DNA from: Firmicutes bacterium ASF500
GTDB taxonomy: Bacteria > Bacillota > Clostridia > Oscillospirales > Oscillospiraceae
DNA length: 64,000 bases
NCBI GenBank assembly: GCA_000492175.2
Contig: CP097573.1
Coordinates: forward strand, 3,162,001 to 3,226,000
Direction of reading: 5' to 3'
Part shown: in pieces, positions 41,426 through 49,272 of the stretch
How the letters are laid out: each line of letters begins with the position of its first letter
How positions within the stretch are numbered: the first letter of the stretch is position 1
Notes under the pieces: model-generated
What the model saw: the letters and a program-made list of their open reading frames with translations, nothing else
The model's database searches: none
What the model was told of the DNA's origin: nothing
Program-made: the position numbers and the translations under genes

Positions 41426-41975
41426 CTTTTCTCCAGGGTACATAGTATTTCGATTCTTTCCCATCATCGCAGGTACTCGGCCAGTTGATTTTCCATTCAA
41501 AGTATTCTTCCCTGGTAATCTCTCCGGCGTGTAGCTCCTGCTGGCGCAAGAGCCATTCCCTCATAAACTCGTCCACAAGGCCATAGTTAAAGTAGATACC
41601 CACAGGAGGTTGAGCGGGCCAGTCGTCCGTATCGTTGTAGCGGACGGCGGTATCATCGGAGGCCCCCATCTTGCCGGGATTGCGGACGAGCTGAAACAGG
41701 CGGATAGAGCCGGGGCTGTCCTCGTCCAGCCAGAAGAACGTCCGCATGAAGTCCTCGGCACAGCCGGGTTGAACCGTATAGAAGTTCTGACGGTCTACCC
41801 GCAGGGCCTGGGCAATCTTGTCCAGTAGCTCCCTCTTTGGCACACGGTAATTCGTTTCGTACTGGGCAATACGGTTATCCGCTCCCTTTTCCTCAAAGCC
41901 GATAGCCAGCCCCAATTCTTTTTGCGTCATACCCCGAAATGTGCGGATTTTCTTGATTTTTTCTCCTACTGTCAT
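41418..41975 (-). CDS. XRE-family repressor of the mobile element
   Basis: A 185-residue protein with an N-terminal helix-turn-helix ('VGEKIKKIRTFRGMTQKELGLAIGFEEKGADNRIAQYETNYRVPKRELLDKIAQALRVDRQNF') and a C-terminal region of about 115 residues of unknown fold ('EDFMRTFFWLDEDSPGSIRLFQL', 'WLLRQQELHAGEITREEYFEWKINWPS'). Such proteins are common in Clostridia mobile elements next to integrases. The start is ATG 41975 after GGTGGAA. It is divergent from the excisionase and integrase genes across three 17-bp repeats that look like its operators. Confidence 0.88.
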   Translation of the reverse strand: MTVGEKIKKIRTFRGMTQKELGLAIGFEEKGADNRIAQYETNYRVPKRELLDKIAQALRVDRQNFYTVQPGCAEDFMRTFFWLDEDSPGSIRLFQLVRNPGKMGASDDTAVRYNDTDDWPAQPPVGIYFNYGLVDEFMREWLLRQQELHAGEITREEYFEWKINWPSTCDDGKESKYYVPWRKEK

Positions 41976-41997
41976 ATGTTCCACCGCCTTTGAAAAT

Positions 41998-42026
41998 AGT
42001 ATAGCGCAAATAAGCGAAATATGCAA
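41998..42026 (-). promoter_or_regulatory. Promoter of the element repressor
   Basis: Minus strand TTGCAT (complement of 42021-42026), a 17-bp spacer and TATACT (complement of 41998-42003). Confidence 0.7.
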
Positions 42027-42033
42027 GAAGAAA

Positions 42034-42117
42034 ATTAACAAAATTGCGAAACAAACTCTTGACATTAACAACTATGCGAATGTATAATAAGGATGTCGGC
42101 ATTAACAATTTTGCGAA
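42034..42117 (+). promoter_or_regulatory. Three 17-bp direct repeats over the integrase promoter
   Basis: The motif ATTAACAA-nnn-TGCGAA occurs at 42034-42050, 42064-42080 and 42101-42117. The middle copy lies exactly between a TTGACA (42059-42064) and a TATAAT (42083-42088) with 18-bp spacing, so a bound protein would shut the excisionase/integrase promoter. A fourth copy lies at 47729-47745 near attR. Confidence 0.85.
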
Positions 42118-42140
42118 TCAACAATAAGGAGGTGTTGTAT

Positions 42141-42329
42141 TTGAGCAAAGAGCTGTTTGTAAGAGCCGAGGAAGTGGCCGGGGCGCTGGGTATCTCCAAG
42201 CCCTACGCCTACAAGCTGGTGCGGGAGATGAACGAGGAGCTGAAGCAGAAGGGTTTCCTCACCATCCCCGGACGGGTGAGCAGGCGCTACTTCGAGGAAA
42301 AGTTCTATGGACTGCGGGAAAATCAGTAA
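42141..42329 (+). CDS. Excisionase-like HTH protein (62 aa)
   Basis: Begins 'SKELFVRAEEVAGALGISKPYAYKLVREMNEELKQKGFLTIPGRVSRRYFEEKFYG'. This is the winged-helix/HTH_17 layout of the small excisionase proteins preceding Tn916-type integrases. The start is the TTG at 42141, about 8 bases after AAGGAGG. It lies 12 bp before int and behind the repeat-covered promoter, so repressor control is likely. Confidence 0.8.
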   Translation: MSKELFVRAEEVAGALGISKPYAYKLVREMNEELKQKGFLTIPGRVSRRYFEEKFYGLRENQ

Positions 42330-42341
42330 GGAGGGAAGAAA

Positions 42342-43418
42342 ATGCCAGCGTACAAAGACAAGGCCAAGGGAACATGGTATGCGTCCTTTTACTTTGAGAA
42401 CTGGACGGGCAAAAAGGAAAAGAAGATGAAGCGGGGCTTCAAGACCAAGCGGGAGGCGCTGGAGTGGGAACGGACGTTCCTGCAACAGCAGACCGCCGAC
42501 CTGGATATGACCTTTGAGAGCTTCGTGGCGCTCTACGCCGCAGACATGAAAGGCCGTATCAAGGCGAACACCTGGGGAACGAAAGAGCATATCCTCTACA
42601 AGAAGCTGGTGCCCTACTTTGGAAAGCGGAAAATGAGCGAAATCCACTCCAAAGAGGTCATGGCGTGGCAGAGTGAAATGCTGAACTACCGGGACAAGAA
42701 CGGCAAGCCCTACTCCCCCGTGTATCTGAAAACGCTTCACAATCAGTTGAGCGCCGTTTTCAATCATGCGGTGAAGCACTACAATCTGAAAGCCAATCCC
42801 GCCGCCCAGGTGGGCAACATGGGCAAGGCCAAGGGCCGGGAAATGCTGTTCTGGACGAAAGCGGAGTATCTGAAATTCGCTGACGCTATGATGGACAAGC
42901 CCCTCTCCTACTACGCCTTTGAAATGCTCTATTGGTGCGGTATCCGGGAAGGAGAGCTGCTGGCCCTCACCCCGGCGGACTTCGACTTTGAGAAGCAGAC
43001 GGTTTCCATCTCGAAATCCTACCAGCGTATCAAGGGCCAGGACGTTATCACCGACCCCAAGACGGCCAAGAGCAACCGGGTCATTCAAATGCCCGCTTTC
43101 CTCTGCGAGGAAATGGAGGACTACATCAGGAGCTTGTACGCCGTAGAGCCGACAGACCGCATTTTTGCGGTGACGAAATCCTATCTTCACCGGGAGATGG
43201 ACAGGGGGGCGAAAGAGGCGGGGGTCAAGCGGATCAGGATTCACGATTTGAGACACAGCCACATTTCCCTGCTGATTGACATGGGCTTTACGGCCCTGGC
43301 AATCGCTGACCGGGTGGGGCACGAAAGCATTGACATCACCTACCGCTACGCTCACCTGTTCCCCACCCGGCAGGCGGAGATGGCGGACAAGCTGAACATG
43401 GAGCGAAAGGGGGCTTAA
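42342..43418 (+). CDS. int: Tyrosine recombinase/integrase
   Basis: A 358-residue site-specific recombinase. The N-terminal part contains an AP2-like arm-binding segment ('GTWYASFYFENWTGKKEKKMKRGFKTKREALEWE'), then a SAM-like core-binding domain (about 57-165). The catalytic residues are R202 ('GIREGELLAL'), H301-x-x-R304 ('HDLRHSH'), H327 ('VGHESI') and the nucleophile Y336 ('YRYAHLF'). GGAGGGAAGAAA precedes the ATG. It should join the element to the guaA 3' end at the repeats given here. Confidence 0.96.
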   Translation: MPAYKDKAKGTWYASFYFENWTGKKEKKMKRGFKTKREALEWERTFLQQQTADLDMTFESFVALYAADMKGRIKANTWGTKEHILYKKLVPYFGKRKMSEIHSKEVMAWQSEMLNYRDKNGKPYSPVYLKTLHNQLSAVFNHAVKHYNLKANPAAQVGNMGKAKGREMLFWTKAEYLKFADAMMDKPLSYYAFEMLYWCGIREGELLALTPADFDFEKQTVSISKSYQRIKGQDVITDPKTAKSNRVIQMPAFLCEEMEDYIRSLYAVEPTDRIFAVTKSYLHREMDRGAKEAGVKRIRIHDLRHSHISLLIDMGFTALAIADRVGHESIDITYRYAHLFPTRQAEMADKLNMERKGA

Positions 43419-43421
43419 ATC

Positions 43422-43742
43422 ATGTCTGCGAAAAATCTCGACAACTACAACCGTTGGAGAAATCGTCAGGTGGCGTTCAGGCTGTCGCCGGAGGAGGCCG
43501 ATTTATTGGACACCTATGTGCGCCTGTCCGGGCTGACCAAGCAAGACTACATCACCCGGCGGCTGCTGAACCGGGACATTGTGGTGCAGGGCAATCCCAG
43601 GGTCTACAAAGCCCTGCGTGACCAGCTCGCCGCCGTCCTGGGGGAGCTGCGGCGCATGGAGGCCGGGGGCGGGGTGGATGATGAACTTCTCGACACCATC
43701 CGCCTTATCACCGTGACGCTGGACGGCATGAAGGAGGATTGA
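43422..43742 (+). CDS. MobC-like relaxosome accessory protein
   Basis: A 106-residue protein: 'NRQVAFRLSPEEADLLDTYVRLSGLTKQDYITRRLLNRDIVVQGNPRVYKALRDQLAAVLGELRRME'. The 'V.FRLS.EE...L......G.....YI...L' ribbon-helix-helix pattern is that of plasmid mobilisation/MobC proteins that bind oriT and help the relaxase. It starts 3 bp after the integrase stop. Confidence rests on pattern plus the downstream relaxase. Confidence 0.75.
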   Translation: MSAKNLDNYNRWRNRQVAFRLSPEEADLLDTYVRLSGLTKQDYITRRLLNRDIVVQGNPRVYKALRDQLAAVLGELRRMEAGGGVDDELLDTIRLITVTLDGMKED

Positions 43743-43749
43743 TAGATTG

Positions 43750-44904
43750 ATGGATTCCAGAGAAACGAAAAGGACTGTCCCGGTTCCGTCTGTTGGCGCA
43801 GACGGGGAACAGCCCATTTCCAAAACGACTACCCCAAGTATAGCAGAGGAAATGACCGAAAACAACCCCCAGGAGAAAAGTTTGGAGGAAAGGCTTCTGG
43901 AAATGCGCCGCATGACCGACCCGGCCTATCTGCCCACCATTTCCATGAATGAGCTTTACCAGAACGTCTACCAGAGCAGACCGCCAATCATTGACGGTCT
44001 GCTCTACCCTGGGACGTACCTCTTTGCGGGAGCGCCCAAGGTGGGCAAGTCGTTCCTGATGGCCCAGCTTGCCTATCATGTGAGCATGGGCCTCCCCCTG
44101 TGGGGCTACCCCGTCCACAAGGGCACCGTCCTCTATCTGGCGTTGGAGGACGGCCACCGCCGTTTGCAGGGACGGCTGTATCGGATGTTCGGCATGGACG
44201 GCACCAACGACCTGCTCTTTGCGATCCACGCCAAACAGATCGGCGTTGGTCTGGAGGAACAGCTAAAGAAGTTCGTCCGTCAGCACCCCGACACTAAGCT
44301 GATTATCATTGACACCCTCCAGAAAGTCCGGGAGGTCGGCGGGGACAAGTACAGCTATGCCAACGATTACGAGGTGGTGGGCAAGCTGAAACGCCTTGCC
44401 GATGATTGCGGTATCTGTCTCCTGCTGGTACACCACACCCGAAAGCAACAGGCCGATGATAAGTTTGATATGATTTCCGGCACCAACGGCCTGTTGGGAG
44501 CTGCGGACGGGGCCTTTCTTCTTCAAAAGGAGAAGCGGACGGACGGCAACGCCATTCTGGACGTGGCAGGGCGTGACCAGCAAGACCAGCGGATGTATCT
44601 CACCAAGGACAGGGAGCGGCTTGTGTGGGAGCTGGAGCGGCTGGAAACAGAGCCGTGGGTGGAACCGCCCGACCCGGTATTGGAGGCCGTCGCCGCCCTT
44701 GTGACGGCGGACAGGCCCGCCTGGGGCGGCACCGCCACGGAGCTGGCGGCGGCTATCCAGACCGACATGAAGCCCAACGCCCTGGCGATGCGGCTGAATG
44801 TCCGGGCCGGGAGACTGGCAACGGAGTACCACATCCGCTATGAGAACAGCAGGAGCCACGCCGGGAGAAATATCACCCTCACCCTGGAACCGCCCCAGGC
44901 GTGA
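43750..44904 (+). CDS. RepA-like AAA ATPase (AAA_25)
   Basis: A 384-residue RecA-fold ATPase of the RepA/AAA_25 type. Walker A is 'GAPKVGKS' (residues 94-101), Walker B 'LIIIDTLQ', with 'VLYLALEDGHRRLQGRL' and the arginine-finger region 'LLLVHHTRKQQADDKFDMISGTNGLLGAADGAFLL'. A C-terminal winged-helix-like part follows ('ATELAAAIQTDMKPNALAMRLNV'). In mobile elements this protein is a replicative hexameric helicase, so the element may replicate as a circle. ATG 43750 follows AGGAGG at some distance. Confidence 0.85.
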   Translation: MDSRETKRTVPVPSVGADGEQPISKTTTPSIAEEMTENNPQEKSLEERLLEMRRMTDPAYLPTISMNELYQNVYQSRPPIIDGLLYPGTYLFAGAPKVGKSFLMAQLAYHVSMGLPLWGYPVHKGTVLYLALEDGHRRLQGRLYRMFGMDGTNDLLFAIHAKQIGVGLEEQLKKFVRQHPDTKLIIIDTLQKVREVGGDKYSYANDYEVVGKLKRLADDCGICLLLVHHTRKQQADDKFDMISGTNGLLGAADGAFLLQKEKRTDGNAILDVAGRDQQDQRMYLTKDRERLVWELERLETEPWVEPPDPVLEAVAALVTADRPAWGGTATELAAAIQTDMKPNALAMRLNVRAGRLATEYHIRYENSRSHAGRNITLTLEPPQA

Positions 44905-45340
44905 CGACCGTGACGGCTGTGACGGCTTTTTTGAGAGCGGGGGCGGTGTGTAAAACATCGTCACGGTCGTCACGGCCGTCACAGGGAGCGGGGCCAAAAG
45001 TCAAGGGGCCATACCTGGGGGTGGAGATTGCCGCAAGGCAATACAACCCGAACCCCTTGACTTTTGGCCCACGGAGGATACTGGCCGGGTGGGGGGAAAG
45101 GCTGTGCCTTTCCCCCCTGCCCAACGGCGAGTGTCAAAGTTTAGGCGGGGTGCAGGGTGCCCTTTTCAAAGGGCGGCCCTGCTGGGGGAGCCGTCCGCAG
45201 ACGGCGGGGGCAACGCCCCCACTCCACCCCGTAGGGCGCAAATGCGCTTTTGATAGCCGCAAGGCCGTCAAAAGTGCTTTTGCGTTACTTTCGCAGAAAG
45301 TAACAAAGGCCGCCGCTTCGCGGCGAAAGGAGGATTTGAT
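44905..45340 (+). other. Candidate oriT/replication-origin region of the element
   Basis: 436 bases without a gene. It holds GTGACGG/CCGTCAC inverted iterons (44901-44926 and 44969-44992), a perfect 18-bp inverted repeat (44991-45008 with 45053-45070) enclosing the hairpin ATTGCC-GCAA-GGCAAT, and a dyad GTTACTTTC-GCA-GAAAGTAAC (45284-45304) just before the relaxase. Dense dyads beside rep and mob genes fit oriV and oriT. Confidence 0.65.
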
Positions 45341-46525
45341 TTGAAAAGGACAATCAGCGCAATGGTGGGGCAAGGTTCGGTGAAACACAACAGCAGGGCG
45401 TTCAACGCCAAGAACACCGACCCGGAACGCTCCCACTTGAATATAACTTACTGCCACGAAAATATCAAGGCAGTTTTCCATGAGCTGTTTGACGAGGCCC
45501 TCAAGCGGTACAACGACAAGCAGACCAGGGCAGACCGCAAGATTGAGGACTACTATGAGAAGATACGTTCCAGCAAGCAGGAAAAGCCGTTCCATGAAAT
45601 CATCCTGCAAGTGGGCAATAAGGACGATATGAGCGCCGAGAGCGAGGACGGCCAGCTTGCGGCGGCGGTGCTGGACGAGTACATGATGGGCTTTCGGGAG
45701 CGCAATCCCCAGCTTCGAGTGTTCTCCGCCCACCTCCACATGGACGAGGCCACGCCCCATCTGCACATCGACTTCGTTCCGTTTACCACCGGGAGCAAGC
45801 GGGGCCTGGACACAAGGGTATCTCTGAAACAGGCGTTAGCGGCCCAGGGCTTCAAGGGCGGCACCAGGGGCGATACGGAGTGGAGCCAGTGGGTACGCTC
45901 TGAAAAGGAACAGCTTGCCGCCGTGATGGAGCGCCACGGGATAGAGTGGGAGGACAAGGGCACCCATGACAAGCACCTGTCTGTGCTGGATTTCAAAAAG
46001 GAGCAGAGGGCGAAAGAGATTGCCGAGTTGGAGGCGGTCAAGGCCAAAAAGCAGGGACAGGTGGAACAGCAGGAGCAGCGTCTAAAGGAGTTGGCCCCGG
46101 CTGTGAGAAACATGGAGCAGTTGGCGGCGCAGTTTTCCGATGACCCGGAGCGGATATTGCCGGAGCCGGGGCCGCTGGAGAGCGCCAAGTCCTACCGGGA
46201 GAAGAAAGCCAAGCCCCTGTTGGCGCAGATCGTCAAGGTGCTGCGTTCCCTGTACCGGGCCTATGTCGAGTTGAAGAGGAAGTATGAGCGGTTGCAGGGG
46301 GACTATGGACGGGCCAGGGAAGGAAACGAGCGGTTGTCCGACCGCTTGCAGGAAACGAAGTTGGAGAACAAGGCCCTGCGGGGGACAGTTGCCGACTTTG
46401 AGCGGGTCAAGAGGGCTTTCGGCCCAGAAGAAGTGGAACGGGCTGTAGAGGACGCAAAGCGCAGGGAAGCGCAAGAGCGGGAGCAGAGGAAAGCAAAGCG
46501 GAAATTCAGCCGGGGGGCGAGGTAA
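45341..46525 (+). CDS. mob: MobV-family relaxase (Mob/Pre)
   Basis: A 394-residue plasmid-recombination/mobilisation enzyme that nicks oriT and pilots single-stranded DNA. The histidine motif 'HLHMDEATPHLHIDF' (about residues 131-145) is the MobV metal-binding HxDE..PHxH. The N-terminal strand is 'MVGQGSVKHNSRAF'. The C-terminal half is a long coiled coil (about 220-390, Lys/Glu/Arg-rich). The start is TTG 45341 with AAGGAGG 7 bases upstream. It carries no coupling protein, so transfer needs a helper element. Confidence 0.93.
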   Translation: MKRTISAMVGQGSVKHNSRAFNAKNTDPERSHLNITYCHENIKAVFHELFDEALKRYNDKQTRADRKIEDYYEKIRSSKQEKPFHEIILQVGNKDDMSAESEDGQLAAAVLDEYMMGFRERNPQLRVFSAHLHMDEATPHLHIDFVPFTTGSKRGLDTRVSLKQALAAQGFKGGTRGDTEWSQWVRSEKEQLAAVMERHGIEWEDKGTHDKHLSVLDFKKEQRAKEIAELEAVKAKKQGQVEQQEQRLKELAPAVRNMEQLAAQFSDDPERILPEPGPLESAKSYREKKAKPLLAQIVKVLRSLYRAYVELKRKYERLQGDYGRAREGNERLSDRLQETKLENKALRGTVADFERVKRAFGPEEVERAVEDAKRREAQEREQRKAKRKFSRGAR

Positions 46526-46533
46526 CGAACAGT

Positions 46534-46566
46534 GGGAGGGCGCTCCAATGAGTGCCCTCCCGTTTT
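46534..46566 (+). terminator. Intrinsic terminator after the relaxase
   Basis: Arms GGGAGGGCGCT (46534-46544) and AGTGCCCTCCC (46551-46561) with one G-T pair, followed by GTTTTGT. Confidence 0.8.
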
Positions 46567-46570
46567 GTAC

Positions 46571-46599
46571 TTGTCAGCGGGTGATTTTACTGCTATAAT
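46571..46599 (+). promoter_or_regulatory. Promoter of the cargo gene
   Basis: TTGTCA (46571-46576), a 17-bp spacer and TATAAT (46594-46599), 38 bp before the ATG. The cargo gene is thus transcribed apart from the mobility operon. Confidence 0.8.
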
Positions 46600-46637
46600 A
46601 AGGGCGATAAAAAGGAATTGGAAACGGAGTTTTTACC

Positions 46638-47588
46638 ATGCTACAAATAGTTTTTTCCGACAGTGAATGTGGGACATTGAAGATGGCCACGCATTGGGGG
46701 TCGTCCAGTTGGGATGTTGGGGTGATTGGAGTTATTTTCGGCGAGGGAGAGAAGGAACCCACGCAGGAAGAAAAAAACCAAGCTATAGCCCAATTCAAGG
46801 CCCAGAGGGAGAAAGAGAACCGCCGGGCACGACCTGTGGGCGGCAATCCTGGAGATGTGCTATGCCCGTCTGTTGGGCTGGACATCGGCCCCATAAGCGG
46901 CCCTGATGTGGAGAAGGCCCGGTTTGATTTGCTTACCGCTTGGCTGGGGGGCGATTTCCCACTCCCAGATTGCGACCCAGACGATTATGCCCAGCGGGAT
47001 ATGCTTTGGGAACAACGCCAGCGGGACAGAGAGCGGCTTTTGGAGGGCGGAAAACATGGCGAGGCTGTGCGCATTTGGTACAGCAATGCGCCTTACTCCC
47101 TGTGCGGATTTTATGATGTGCTTTGGCAACTGCGGGACTGCGATTGTCCCGTGACCGCTTTAGAGATGCCCCGGTGGATGCCGCTGGAAGATAATACGGT
47201 GCAGTCCTGTTTGAACTGGGGGGAACTATCTCCGGGGGACTGGGCGGCGTATCTGCCGCTGGAGCGGGAAATCCCTAAAAATGTCCGCAGAGCTATCGCT
47301 ATGGAGTGGTCACAGCTTCGAGAGGAAAATTCACCCTTGCGTGCTGTTGTCAATGGCCGTTTGCGCAGTGTAGGGGAGGATTTCTACGATCCATTCATTC
47401 GTGCCCAAATCCCTGATGGAATTTTCCGGGTGGCTCATCTCATCGGTGATGTATTGGGGCGGTATCAATTGGGTATCGGCGACTGGTGGATTGCCAAGCG
47501 TATTCAAGCTATGGAAACCCAAGGGGAACTGATTACAGTGTCCAAGGGTGACGGCTTCTACCGGAACGAAATGCGTCGAGCGCAATAA
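46638..47588 (+). CDS. DUF1835/DUF3658-like cargo protein
   Basis: A 316-residue soluble protein. The N-terminus 'MLQIVFSDSECGTLKMA' matches the 'L.I.FGDS..G.L' beginning of DUF1835 proteins, and the C-terminal winged-helix-like end 'FRVAHLIGDVLGRYQ..IGDWWIAKRIQAMETQGELITVS' matches the DUF3658-type ending. The middle is Trp/Asp-rich ('LPDCDPDDYAQRDMLWEQRQRDRERLL', 'IWYSNAPYSLCGFYDVLWQL'). It has its own promoter and is the only non-mobility gene of the element. Role unknown. Confidence 0.75.
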   Translation: MLQIVFSDSECGTLKMATHWGSSSWDVGVIGVIFGEGEKEPTQEEKNQAIAQFKAQREKENRRARPVGGNPGDVLCPSVGLDIGPISGPDVEKARFDLLTAWLGGDFPLPDCDPDDYAQRDMLWEQRQRDRERLLEGGKHGEAVRIWYSNAPYSLCGFYDVLWQLRDCDCPVTALEMPRWMPLEDNTVQSCLNWGELSPGDWAAYLPLEREIPKNVRRAIAMEWSQLREENSPLRAVVNGRLRSVGEDFYDPFIRAQIPDGIFRVAHLIGDVLGRYQLGIGDWWIAKRIQAMETQGELITVSKGDGFYRNEMRRAQ

Positions 47589-47673
47589 AAGAGAACTTCC
47601 GATATATCAGGGTGTTTTCTATTGCTGAATAGCCTGGGAAACGGTGTAAAAGGTAGTTGTATTCTCCTGCTTT

Positions 47674-47745
47674 TTGTGATACTATTTTGATACTAAGAAA
47701 ATTAACGGCCAAAAATAACAGGTAAAATATTAACAAATTTGCGAA
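47674..47745 (+). promoter_or_regulatory. Right arm-type site and fourth 17-bp repeat
   Basis: 47674-47695 repeats the left arm-type site of 41303. 47729-47745 is a fourth ATTAACAA-nnn-TGCGAA copy, 52 bp before attR. No gene starts here, so these sites more likely serve recombination than transcription. Confidence 0.7.
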
Positions 47746-47797
47746 TGTTATGCCTGTTAAAGTATAGGAAATACAGCCCCATATAATAGGATTTGTC

Positions 47798-47844
47798 GAG
47801 TGGGAATGACCGTCAAAAGGTTGCAAACCCGCATGAATAAAGGG
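47798..47844 (+). repeat. attR of the guaA element
   Basis: Direct repeat of 41235-41281 with identity over the first 21 and a later 17 bases. It regenerates the guaA tail sequence GAGTGGGAATGA outside any guaA gene. The segment 47589-47797 before it holds no gene. Confidence 0.9.
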
Positions 47845-47852
47845 CACTGAAT

Positions 47853-47890
47853 AAGGTGTGCTTTTCGCAAACGAAAGGCACACCTTTTTA
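47853..47890. terminator. Intrinsic terminator beyond attR
   Basis: Arms AAGGTGTGCTTTTCG (47853-47867) and CGAAAGGCACACCTT (47872-47886), loop CAAA, then TTTTA. It may be the original guaA terminator, displaced by integration, and can also end the MATE transcript. Confidence 0.8.
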
Positions 47891-47914
47891 TTTTAAGGCT
47901 TTTTATCCCATAAG

Positions 47915-49249
47915 CTACACGCTTTTGTTTTTTATCGTGAGAACCAAAATAAGCGATAGCACAGCACTCAATACTCCTGCAAATAAAGGCATTAAGCACA
48001 CACCAGCCAACCCCAAGGGAGGCACCAAAACAGCCAGCCCCACCAGCGGCAGTACCAGTGTTCCCATGATGGACGCGATGAACGATCTTCCGGCTTGTCC
48101 CAACGCAGTCAAGTACCCGGATAAACAACCATCGACCCAGTTCACCAAATAGGACAACGCATACAAGCTCATTGCATGGATACTTAGCGCCAATAATTCT
48201 GTTTCGTCCGACTTCACAAAGAACGGCACGACCCACGCTCCGCCATAACGTAGAAGCAGACAGGCAGTAAGCGAAAGAACCGCCGCCGAAACAAGAACCC
48301 GCTTTTCCAAAGCATAGACCCTTTTCTTTAGCCCTGCTCCATGGCAATAGCTGATGGCAGGCTGCATGGAATCGCTCATTCCAGAAATCATCATTGATGC
48401 AATACTTTCCACATACATCACAACAGACATCGCCGCAACTGCGGTGGCGCCGCCTATGGACAAAAGCACGATATTCAGAATAAAAGAAAAAATCGAAGAA
48501 GCGATATTTGCAAAAAATTCTGATGAACCGTTGGCAACCAACTTCACAAATTGTTTCGCTGAAATCCAGCCTTTCACGAATTTGAGTTCAAGTTTGTTTC
48601 TGAAAAATGGCCAGAGCGCCATCACAGTTCCTAAAGCCATACTGATACAGCTTGTAAAGGCCGCCGCCCACACACCCTGCTTCCATACAACGAGCAAAAG
48701 AAAATCCAAAACGATATTCAACACAGACGTAACTATGTTGAGCGCCATACTATAATTTTGTTTTCCACAAATTCTAAGGTAGTTGTCTGCGGCAAAATAC
48801 ACGATAATTAGTGGCGAAAAAACGGCATATACCCGAATGTATTCAATACCGTACTGTAAAGCCATGCCCTCCGTTCCCATCAGCATTAAAATTGGTTTAC
48901 TTAGGAAAAAGAAGATAAGACCTATGATCACGGATATGCCCAAAATCACTTTGATACAAACGCTGAACGTGCGATTCGCCAGTTCCTTTTCTTTCTGCCC
49001 TAAAAGCATCGCCAACTGAACAGATGAGCCCACAGCAATCATTTCCGCAAGGGCAAAGGAAATCATAATCAACGGCATAACAAGATTAACCGCCGCCAAA
49101 GCATCCTCACCAATGCAGCGTCCGACAAAAATCCCATCCGCGATCGAATAGATACCGCTGAAAATCATACTTAATGCAGCCGGGATTGCACATTTTATAA
49201 AAAGTTTTGTTGGCTGCATTTTTTCAAACATGAACGTATTTGTGTCCAT
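47915..49249 (-). CDS. MATE-family efflux transporter
   Basis: A 444-residue protein with 12 membrane segments. 'KLFIKCAIPAALSMIFSGIYSIADGIFVGRCIGEDALAAVNLVMPLI' is the standard MATE N-terminal block (P.....L...Y...D..F.G...G..ALAA). The second half starts 'FVKLVANGSSEFFANIASSIFSFILN'. MATE pumps export cationic drugs or metabolites against Na+ or H+. The start is ATG 49249, five bases after AGGAGG. It lies downstream of a MarR gene in one operon; codon use is AT-rich compared with core genes, suggesting acquisition. Confidence 0.9.
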   Translation of the reverse strand: MDTNTFMFEKMQPTKLFIKCAIPAALSMIFSGIYSIADGIFVGRCIGEDALAAVNLVMPLIMISFALAEMIAVGSSVQLAMLLGQKEKELANRTFSVCIKVILGISVIIGLIFFFLSKPILMLMGTEGMALQYGIEYIRVYAVFSPLIIVYFAADNYLRICGKQNYSMALNIVTSVLNIVLDFLLLVVWKQGVWAAAFTSCISMALGTVMALWPFFRNKLELKFVKGWISAKQFVKLVANGSSEFFANIASSIFSFILNIVLLSIGGATAVAAMSVVMYVESIASMMISGMSDSMQPAISYCHGAGLKKRVYALEKRVLVSAAVLSLTACLLLRYGGAWVVPFFVKSDETELLALSIHAMSLYALSYLVNWVDGCLSGYLTALGQAGRSFIASIMGTLVLPLVGLAVLVPPLGLAGVCLMPLFAGVLSAVLSLILVLTIKNKSV

Positions 49250-49272
49250 CATATCCTCCTGATTTGAAATGC

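Larger units (their letters stand above)
41235..47844 (+). mobile_element. Integrative mobilizable element inserted at guaA 3' end
   Basis: About 6.56 kb between attL and attR. Gene order: XRE repressor (minus), excisionase-like protein, tyrosine integrase, MobC-like protein, RepA-like ATPase, candidate oriT region, MobV relaxase, DUF1835-like cargo gene. A 22-bp segment (41303-41324) near the left end recurs near the right end (47674-47695) with 3 mismatches, like integrase arm sites. It has no conjugation (type IV secretion) genes, so it needs a helper. The guaA 3' end is a well known integration site of tyrosine-recombinase islands. Confidence 0.9.
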
